From Emticicia soli (lineage in GTDB: Bacteria; Bacteroidota; Bacteroidia; Cytophagales; Spirosomataceae): a stretch of 64,000 bases of DNA. The DNA lies in contig NZ_JBBEWC010000010.1 in assembly GCF_037860775.1 (NCBI RefSeq), positions 1 through 64,000 on the forward strand, given 5' to 3'. The notes below the pieces were generated by a model. The model did no database searches. It saw only the letters and a list, made by a program, of their open reading frames with translations, and was not told where the DNA came from. Positions 1 through 10,700 of the stretch are shown here, in pieces (the stretch's first letter is position 1; each line of letters starts with the position of its first letter). A program made the position numbers and the translations under genes.

Positions 1-1752
1 AGGTACCTATAGTGCTATTTGTAGAACGATTTGTGCAGACAGTCCAGCATCTAATGTAATAGAAATCAAGCCGGGTGATAAACCAGCAGCACCAGTGTTG
101 GATCCATTGACGAGTACTTTGTGTGAGGGGCAGACAGTGACCTTGACAGCGAGTGGCTGTACGGGAGGCACCATTACCTGGAGCAATGGCTCGACGGGCA
201 GTAGCTTGGTAGTAAGTACAACAGGAACTTACAGTGCGTTCTGTATTACTATCTGTGGCACGAGTGATGTATCGAATGTAGTAACTATAAACAAAGGTGA
301 TGCACCAGCTAAACCTACATTGACAAGCGACAAACTTACATTGTGTGGAGATGAAAAAGCGGAGTTGACAGTGAGCGGTTGTAACGGTAGTATCAGTTGG
401 GAACCAACAGCTTTAGGAACGAGTACGATAATCAAAGTAGGCGTGGGTAGTTACACAGCAATCTGTACGACAAGTTGTGGAACAAGTAGTGCAACGATAG
501 AGATCAAGGCAGGCGAACAACCAAAAGTTCCAGTGATTGATGCAAGTAAGAAAATCTGTTGTGATGGAGAGAAAGCAACCTTGACAGCAATAGGCTGTAA
601 TGGTACATTGAAATGGAGCACTGAAGAAACGACTAGTTCGATAGAAGTATCAACTTCAGGTACCTATAGTGTAAGCTGTACGACAAGTTGTGGAACAGCA
701 GAGAGTACAGAGCCAGTTGTGATTCGCACAGGGGAGAGTCCAAAGACACCATTGATAGAGGCTAATGTAACGAAGATTTGTGGACCAGAGAAAGCGAAGT
801 TGACAGCAAGTAATTGTAACGGAGAAGTAATCTGGAGCAATGGCATGACGGGTACAAGCATCGAAGTGGGAACAGTAGGTACCTATAGTGCTATTTGTAG
901 AACGATTTGTGCAGACAGTCCAGCATCTAATGTAATAGAGATCAAGAAAGGGGACAAGCCAGCAGCACCAGTGTTGGATCCATTGACGAGTACTTTGTGT
1001 GAGGATCAGACAGTGACTTTGACAGCGAGTGGCTGTACGGGAGGCACCATTACCTGGAGCAATGGCTCAACGGGCAGTATCTTGGTAGTAAGTACAACAG
1101 GAACTTACAGTGCTTTCTGTATTACTATCTGTGGCACAAGTGATGTATCGAATGTAGTAACTATAAATAAAGGTGACGCACCAGCCAAACCTACTTTGAC
1201 AAGCGACAAACTTACATTGTGTGGAGATGAAAAAGCAGAGTTGACAGTGAGCGGTTGTAATGGTAGTATCAGTTGGGAACCAACAGCTTTAGGAACGAGT
1301 ACGATAATCAAAGTAGGCGTGGGTAGTTACACAGCAATCTGTACGACAAGTTGTGGAACAAGTAGTGCAACGATAGAGATCAAGGCAGGCGAACAACCAA
1401 AAGTTCCAGTGATTGATGCAAGTAAGAAAATCTGTTGTGATGGAGAGAAAGCAACCTTGACAGCAATAGGCTGTAATGGTACATTGAAATGGAGCACTGA
1501 AGAAACGACTAGTTCGATAGAAGTATCAACTTCAGGTACCTATAGTGTAAGCTGTACGACAAGTTGTGGAACAGCAGAGAGTACAGAGCCAGTTGTGATT
1601 CGCACAGGGGAGAGTCCGAAGACGCCATTGATAGAGGCTAATGTAACGAAGATTTGTGGACCAGAGAAAGCGAAGTTGACAGCAAGTAATTGTAACGGAG
1701 AAGTAATCTGGAGCAATGGAATGACGGGTACAAGCATCGAAGTGAGCACAGT
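1..1752 (+). repeat. 876-bp tandem duplication (four Ig units per copy)
   Basis: Bases 1-876 and 877-1752 are near-identical and carry the same four Ig units in the same order. The scattered differences include the stretch near 70-80 versus 946-956. The window begins inside copy 1, so more copies may lie upstream. Confidence 0.9.
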
Positions 1753-4700
1753 AGGGACATACAGTGCGACCTGTAAGACGATTTGTGCAGAGAGTCCAGC
1801 CTCGAATGTGATAGAGATCAAGAAAGGGGACAAGCCAGAAGCGCCAGTGTTGAGTCCATTGACAAGTACTTTATGTGAGGGTCAGACAGTGACCTTGACA
1901 GCGAGTGGTTGTACAGGCGGAACGATTACGTGGAGCAATGGATCGACAGGCAGTAGCTTGTTAGTAAGTACAACAGGAACTTACAGTGCGACTTGTACAA
2001 CAGCTTGTGGAGAGAGTGTAGCGTCTAATGTGGCGACTATTACTTCAATTAAAAAACCAGATGCACCAAAAATTGCTACAACAGATAAGCCAGAATTGTG
2101 TGGAGATGCAACAGCTACATTAACAGCTAGCAATTGTACAGGGACAATTAAATGGAGTACGCAAGCAACTACAAGCAGTATTACTGTAAGTGTAGCAGGT
2201 ACTTATACAGCAATCTGTTTCAACGCTTGTGGAGAGAGTGAAGTGTCGAATCCAATAGTTATAACTAAAGGTATTACACCAACTACACCAACTGTATTAG
2301 CATTACCTTCAAACATTTGTGAGGGAGCAAGCTCAACATTGACAGCAAGTGGTTGTTTGGGAACAGTTGTATGGAGCAATACAACAACAGGTGCGAGTAT
2401 TGTAGTTAGTGAAGCTGGTACTTATACTGCAAAATGTGTAACAAGTTGTGGTACAAGTGAAGCTTCAAATGCAGTAACTATTACAGTAACTAAGAAACCA
2501 GATGCACCAACAATTGCAACAACAGACAATGAGTTGTGTAACAATGAGACAGCGACCTTAACAGCGACTGGTTGTAACGCAAACATCAAGTGGAGCAACG
2601 GTTCAACAGGAAGCAGCATTGTAGTAAGCATAGCAGGCACATACACAGCAACATGTAGTAATACTTGTGGTACAAGTGTAGCGTCGAATGTGATAAGCAT
2701 CACCAAAGACAAAACGCCAGATGCACCAACAATTGCAACGACAGACAATGAGTTGTGTAACAATGAGACAGCGATCTTAACGGCGACTGGCTGTAATGCA
2801 AACATCAAATGGAGCAACGGTTCAACAGGAAGCAGTATCGTAGTAAGCACAGCAGGCACATACAGTGCAACATGTAGTAATACTTGCGGCACAAGTGTAG
2901 CATCTAATGTGATAAGCATCACCAAAGATAAAACACCGGATGCACCGACGATTGCCACGACAGACAATGAGTTGTGTAACAATGAGACAGCGATCTTAAC
3001 GGCGACTGGCTGTAATGCAAACATCAAATGGAGCAACGGTTCAACAGGAAGCAGTATCGTAGTAAGCACAGCAGGCACATACAGTGCAACATGTAGTAAT
3101 ACTTGCGGCACAAGTGTAGCATCTAATGTGATAAGCATCACCAAAGATAAAACACCGGATGCACCGACGATTGCCACGACAGACAATGAGTTGTGTAACA
3201 ATGAGACAGCGATCTTAACGGCGACTGGCTGTAATGCAAACATCAAATGGAGCAACGGTTCAACAGGAAGCAGCATTGTGGTAAGCACAGCAGGCACATA
3301 CAGTGCAACATGTAGTAATACTTGCGGTACAAGTGTAGCATCTAATGTGATAAGCATCACCAAAGACAAAACACCGGATGCACCAACGATTGCCACGACA
3401 GACACTGAGTTGTGTAACAATGAAACAGCGACCTTAACAGCGACAGGTTGTACTACAACTATCAAATGGAGCAATGGTTCAACGGGCAGCAGCATTGTAG
3501 TAAGCACAGCAGGCACATACAGTGCAACATGTAGTAATACTTGTGGCACAAGTGTAGCATCGAATGTGATAAGCATCACCAAAGACAAAACACCGGATGC
3601 ACCAATAATTGCCACGACAGACAATGAGTTGTGTAACAATGAAACAGCGACCTTAACAGCGACAGGTTGTACTACAACTATCAAATGGAGCAATGGTTCA
3701 ACGGGCAGCAGCATTGTAGTAAGCACAGCAGGCACATACAGTGCAACATGTAGTAATACTTGTGGCACAAGTGTAGCATCGAATGTGATAAGCATCACCA
3801 AAGACAAAACACCGGATGCACCAATAATTGCCACGACAGACAATGAGTTGTGTAACAATGAAACAGCGACCTTAACAGCGACAGGTTGTACTACAACTAT
3901 CAAGTGGAGCAATGGTTCAACAGGTAGTAGCATCGTAGTAAGCACAGCAGGTACATACAGTGCAACATGTAGTAATACTTGTGGCACAAGTGGTAACTCA
4001 AATGCGGTAATCATTAAAACGGGTACAGCACCAGTGGCACCACAAGTATCGGCTAGCAAACCTAGCTTGTGTCCAAATGAGACTTCAACTTTAACAGCCA
4101 CAGGTTGTGTAGGTAGTCTGAAATGGAGCACCGGAGCAACGACAAGTACAATCACGGTAAGTGTAGCAGGCACATACAGTGCAAGTTGTGAAAACACTTG
4201 TGGTAGTGCACAGTCAAACGAAGTAGTGATTAACACTTTGAGCAAGCCAACAGCACCGATTATCAGTACAGACAAACAGAAATTGTGTGGAACAGAGACA
4301 GCGACGTTGACAGCAGTAGGTTGTACAGGAACAATAACGTGGAATGTTGGAGGCACAGGCAGCACAAGAGTAGTGAGTAGCCCAGGCACATATACAGCAA
4401 CTTGTACGAATGCATGTGGGGTGAGTGGGGCATCGAACATTCTGACGATTTTCGACGGAGGTTCACCGACCGCACCACAGGTAGCGACAAACAAAACAGA
4501 GTTGTGTGGAACAGAGGTAGCGACCTTAACAGCGACAGGTTGTTCAGGCACAGTGAAATGGAGCAATGGTTCGACGGGCAGCAGCATCACTGTAGGTTCA
4601 GCAGGTACATATACAGCAGTATGTACTAACAATTGTGGCACAAGTGGTAACTCAAATGCGGTAATCATTAAAACGGGTACAGCACCAGTGGCACCACAAG

Positions 4701-7700
4701 TATCGGCTAGCAAACCTAGCTTGTGTCCAAATGAGACTTCAACTTTAACAGCCACAGGTTGTGTAGGTAGTCTGAAATGGAGCACCGGAGCAACGACAAG
4801 TACAATCACGGTAAGTGTAGCAGGCACATACAGTGCAAGTTGTGAAAACACTTGTGGTAGTGCACAGTCAAACGAAGTAGTGATTAACACTTTGAGCAAG
4901 CCAACAGCACCGATTATCAGTACAGACAAACAGAAATTGTGTGGAACAGAGACAGCGACGTTGACAGCAGTAGGTTGTACAGGAACAATAACGTGGAATG
5001 TTGGAGGCACAGGCAGCACAAGAGTAGTGAGTAGCCCAGGCACATATACAGCAACTTGTACGAATGCATGTGGGGTGAGTGGGGCATCGAACATTCTGAC
5101 GATTTTCGACGGAGGTTCACCGACCGCACCACAGGTAGCGACAAACAAAACAGAGTTGTGTGGAACAGAGGTAGCGACCTTAACAGCGACAGGTTGTTCA
5201 GGCACAGTGAAATGGAGCAATGGTTCGACGGGCAGCAGCATCACTGTAGGTTCAGCAGGTACATATACAGCAGTATGTACTAACAATTGTGGCACAAGTG
5301 GTAACTCGAATGCGGTGATTATCAAAACGGGTACAGCACCAGCCGCGCCAACAATTGTGAGTGACAAAACAACTGTGTGTAGCAATGAAACTGCAAGATT
5401 GACAGCAACTGGTTGTATAGGAACTGTAAGTTGGAGCACTGGTTCGACAGGTAGTTCGATAGTTGTGAGCAATGCGGGTACTTATTCAGCTAAGTGCGTG
5501 TCAAGTTGTGGTGAAAGTGTAGCAAGTAATACAATTACAATTACTTCAGCTCCTACACCAACAGTTCCTGTAGTAGCAACCAATACAAATGTGATTTGTG
5601 GAACAGAAAAAGCAACATTAACAGCTACCGGATGTAACGGAACTATTAAATGGAGCACAGGCGCTACAACAAGCAGTATTTCGGTAAGTGTGGGCGGAAC
5701 ATATACAGCAATGTGTATAAACGCTTGTAGCGAAAGCGACCCAAGTGCAGGCGTTGTAATCAAAAAGAATACAACACCAACACCTCCGGTTGTAACAAGT
5801 AATAAAACTAGTCTTTGTGGTGACGAAACAGCTACGCTAACAGCAACTGGTTGTGGTGGCACTGTGAAATGGAGTAACACAGCAACGGGTAGCAGTATTA
5901 CAGTAAGTGTAGCGGGTACATTTACGGCAGTTTGTATAAGTAGTTGTGGTACTAGTCTTGCTTCAAATGCAGTGATTATTACTACAGGTGCTACACCATC
6001 AGCACCAACAGTTACTGCAAGCAAAACAAGTCTATGTGGTACTGAAACAGCAACATTAACAGCCAATGGTTGTGGTGGTACTGTGAAATGGAGCACTGGT
6101 TCAACAAGTAGCAGCATTACAGTAAGCACAGCGGGTACATACACAGCAACTTGTACGAATGCTTGTGGTAATAGTGGTAATTCTACACCACTTGTGATAA
6201 CAACAGGTGTGAATCCAACTGCTCCTACGATTGCAGCAGATAAATTAAGTCTGTGTGGTAATGAAACAGCAACATTGACAGCAACAGGATGCACAGGTAC
6301 ATTGAAATGGAGCACAAATGCAACAACACCAGGTATCACAGTGAGCACAGCAGGAACATATACAGCAGTTTGTGTAAATGCTTGTGGTACTAGTGCAACT
6401 TCAAATGTATTGGTAATAACTAAAGGAGGTACGCCATCGGCACCAACCATAAGCGCAGACAAAATGAGCTTGTGTGGTGTAGAAAAAGCAACCTTGACAG
6501 CCAGCGGTTGTGGTGGAACTGTGAAGTGGAGCAACGGCTCAACAGGCAGCAGCATCATGGTAGGTACAGCTGGCACATATACAGCAACTTGTACAACGGC
6601 TTGTGGCACAAGTGGTAACTCAAATGCGGTGATAATCACAACAGGAGGAACGCCAAGTGCGCCAATGATAACAAGTGATAAAGCAAGCTTATGTGGTGAA
6701 GAGAAAGCCACTTTAACAGCAACTGCTTGTGGCGGCACTGTGAAGTGGAGCAATGGTTCAACAGGCAGCAGCATCACAGTAGGTACGGCTGGCACATATA
6801 CAGCAATCTGTACAACAGCTTGTGGTACTAGCGGAAACTCAAATGCAGTGGTAATCACAACAGGAGGCATACCAACTCCTCCAACGATAGTAACTGATAA
6901 AACGAGTTTGTGTGGTACAGAAACAGCAAAACTTACAGCGTATGGGTGTAGTGGAACTGTAACCTGGAGCAATGGTTCAACAGGCAGCAGCATCACAGTA
7001 AACACGGCTGGCACATATACAGCAACTTGTACAACCGTTTGTGGTACTAGCGGTCATTGTAGTGCAATAACAATCACTAAAGATGGAACGCCAAGTGCAC
7101 CAACAGTAGCAAGTGATAAAACGAGTCTATGTGGAAATGAAACAGCGACACTTACAGCAAATGGTTGTGGTGGCACTATCAAGTGGAGTAATGGTTCAAC
7201 AGGTAGCAGCATCATAGTAGGTACGGCTGGCACATACACAGCAACGTGTACAACAGCTTGCGGAACTAGTGGAAACTCAAATGCGGTGATAATCACAACA
7301 GGAGGAACACCAAGTGCACCAACCATAGCAAGTGATAAAACAAGTATCTGTGGCACAGAAACAGCGACACTTACAGCAAATGGTTGTGGTGGCACTATCA
7401 AGTGGAGCAATGGCTCAACAGGCAGTATCATTACAGTAGGTACGGCAGGCACATACACAGCAATCTGTACAACAGCTTGTGGAACAAGTGGAAACTCAAA
7501 TGCGGTGATAATCACAACAGGAGGAACACCAAGTGCACCAACCATAGCAAGTAATAAAACGAGTCTGTGTGGCAACGAAACAGCGACGCTTACAGCAAAT
7601 GGTTGTGGTGGAACTATCAAGTGGAGTAACGGTTCAACAGGAACAAGCATCACAGTAGGTACGGCTGGCACATACACAGCAACGTGTACAACGACTTGTG

Positions 7701-10700
7701 GTACTAGTGGAAACTCAAATGCAGTGATAATCACATCAGGAGGAACGCCAAGTGCACCAACAGTTGCAAGTACCAAACCAAGCATCTGCGGTACAGAAAC
7801 AGCTATCTTGACAGCAACGGGTTGTGGTGGAACTATCAAGTGGAGCAATGGCTCAACAGGTAGCAGCATCACAGTAGGTACTGCTGGAACATATACAGCA
7901 ACATGTACAACTGCTTGTGGAACAAGTGGTAATTCAAATGCGGTGATAATCACAACAGGAGGAACGCCAAGTGCACCAACCATAGCAAGTGATAAAACGA
8001 GTCTATGTGGCAACGAAACAGCGACACTTACAGCAAATGGTTGTGGTGGCACTATCAAGTGGAGCAACGGTTCAACAGGAACAAGCATCACAGTAGGTAC
8101 GGCTGGAACATATACAGCCACTTGTACAACAGCTTGTGGCACTAGCGGAAACTCAAATGCGGTGATAATCACAACAGGAGGAACGCCAAGTGCACCAACA
8201 GTAGCAAGTAACAAAACAAGCATCTGTGGTACAGAAACGGCAACCTTGACTGCAACGGGCTGTGGTGGAACTGTAAACTGGAGCAACGGCTCAACAGGTA
8301 GCAACATCACAGTAGGCACAGCTGGTACATACACAGCAATCTGTGTAACAGCATGTGGAACCAGCGCAGCATCTGAAACAATAACAATTACGCAAGGAAG
8401 CATGCCAATAGCGCCAATCATTGCAGCAAATAAAACAAGTATCTGCGCTAATGAGACAGCGATTCTGACAGCAAGCGGTTGTAGCGGAACTATTACCTGG
8501 ACAGGCGGTAGCACCGGAACAATCCTGACTGTAAGCAATGGCGGAACATACGCAGCAACTTGTATCAATGGTTGTGGCAGCAGCGGCGCTTCAAATAGCA
8601 TTGTTATCACAACTAAAACAGATTGTGGAACATGTAATACTGTGGCACCGGTTATTGCAACTAACAAAACAAGTATCTGTAAACCAGAAAATGTAAACTT
8701 AACAGCTACAGGTTGTAGCACAGGAGTAGTTATCTGGTCGACAGGCCAAACAGGTAGCTCGATAACTGTGAAACCAACAGCCACTACACTTTATACAGCG
8801 GTTTGTAAAGAATCTAATGTATGTAGCAGTGCGTTGTCGAATCAGGTACAAGTGAAAGTAAGTTCAGTAATATTACCAAGTCTGGTTTGTCTGAAAGACT
8901 TTGTATGTGATGGTGAGTCAGTAACAATTAAAGCAAGTGGTTGTGAAGGTGTGGTTGTCTGGTCGACAGGCGCAACCGGAGAAAGCCTGACTTTAGTTCC
9001 TGACAGCACAGTGAAATATACAGCAAAATGTAAAGTGGGCGAATGTGAAAGTGGCGTAACCGAACCAGTAATGATTCCTTACGGCAAACCAAACAAACCA
9101 TTCATTCACTGCAAAAAACAAATATGTGTAGGCGAAAGCACAACACTATCAGCAACCGGATGTTCTGGTTTGGTAGTTTGGTCGACAGGTGCAACAGGAG
9201 CAGTGTTAACAGTAACACCAACGCAAGAATTCACTACTTACTGGGCTAAATGTCAATCATTAGGTGGCAAGTGTGAAAGTGAGCGTTCGAACGAGGTAAC
9301 GGTAACCGTAGGTAAGTCGGCAACGGCACCAACAGTAATTGCCGAAATCAAGAATGTGTGTCCGTTCAATACAGCAGACTTGAACACAGCAATTCTGACT
9401 GAAATCTCGACAGTAGGAGGTCAGTTCGAATTCCATACTACTAACTCGGTAACTTCACCATTGGTAACTAATCCTGGTGCAGTAGGTGCAGGTACATATT
9501 ATGTGTTCGAGCGCACATCAGCAGGTTGTTACTCGGCAGGTTCAGTAATTAAAGTAAGTATTACAACATGCGACGGTGGTGTAACGCCAGGTACTCCGAC
9601 AGTAGACTTAGCTATCAGCAAGAAAGCTTCGGCAGATAAAGTTGAAATGAACCAAGAGGTTGAGTATAAAGTATCTGTAAGAAACGTAGGTACATTGAAA
9701 GCAACAGGTATCGAAGTAAGAGACATACTTCCTTACAAACTAAGCTTTGTATCGGCCAGCGCTAATGCAACGTATAACAACGGCATTGTGAATCTGAAAC
9801 TTGATAGCTTATTGGCAGGTGATAGCGTAACATTCACTTACAAAACAAAAGTGGTTGCAGGTGGTAAGATTGTGAACAAAGCTGAATTGTCGAAAGTCAA
9901 TGAGGTTGATAACACAACTGCCAACAATGTTAGCGAATACACCATCAACAATCCGGCTAATGAAGAGGTTATGTTGGGTATGAGCAAAGTATCAGGCGAG
10001 GCAGTACTAATCAGCGAAAAAACTTATACGATTCCGTTTACTATCTATGTAAGAAACATGGGTAATGCAGATGTAACAGGCGTACAAGTAGTTGATGACC
10101 TTGAGAAAGCCTTCGGCAATGGTGCGAAGATTCTGAACGATACAGTTTCAATTGTTGCCGATTCAGGTCTGGTTGTGAATCCTAATTACACAGGTCGTGG
10201 CCAGCACAAAAATATGTTGATTGATTCGTTGAGCACAATTAAGAAAGGTGCAACTTCGAAACTAAGCTTCAATGTAAGAGTTGATGTAAGCGAAGCTACT
10301 TCAGATAAGTTCTACAATAAAGCAGAACTAAGCCTGAATGGCGAGAAGAAAGAAGAATCAACAGATGGTGTGGATCCAGATCCTGATAATGATGGTGACC
10401 CAACCAATAACAATGATCCAACGCCAATTGAGGTTATCATTGATCTTAATCCGAATCAGCCGGCTATTGGGGTGTCGCTTGCAATTGTAGATTCTACACG
10501 CCTTGGTGAAACAAGTTACTCGGTTACTTACATGGCTTTAGTGAAAAACGTAGGAAACGCTAAACTAACCAACGTACAGGTATCTGACAGCTTGAACAAT
10601 ACTTTTGCCGATAGCGCAAGCTATGTAATGATTGGTACACCAACAACAGGCTTGAATTCTACATTGAAACTGAATCCTAATTTCAATGGTAAAGAAGATG

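Noticed and set aside
4402..5283. Identical 75-codon frames at 4402-4629 and 5056-5283 and their minus-strand counterparts
   Set aside because: They are copies created by the 654-bp duplication in other frames of the giant gene, with no independent coding signal.
2422..5472. A 1,016-codon open frame on the minus strand, opposite the Ig array
   Set aside because: It repeats with the same 219/654-bp period as the coding strand and is low-complexity (Val/Pro/Leu-rich). It is an antisense shadow of biased codons in the giant gene, as are the long minus frames at 5482-7014 and 7054-8784.
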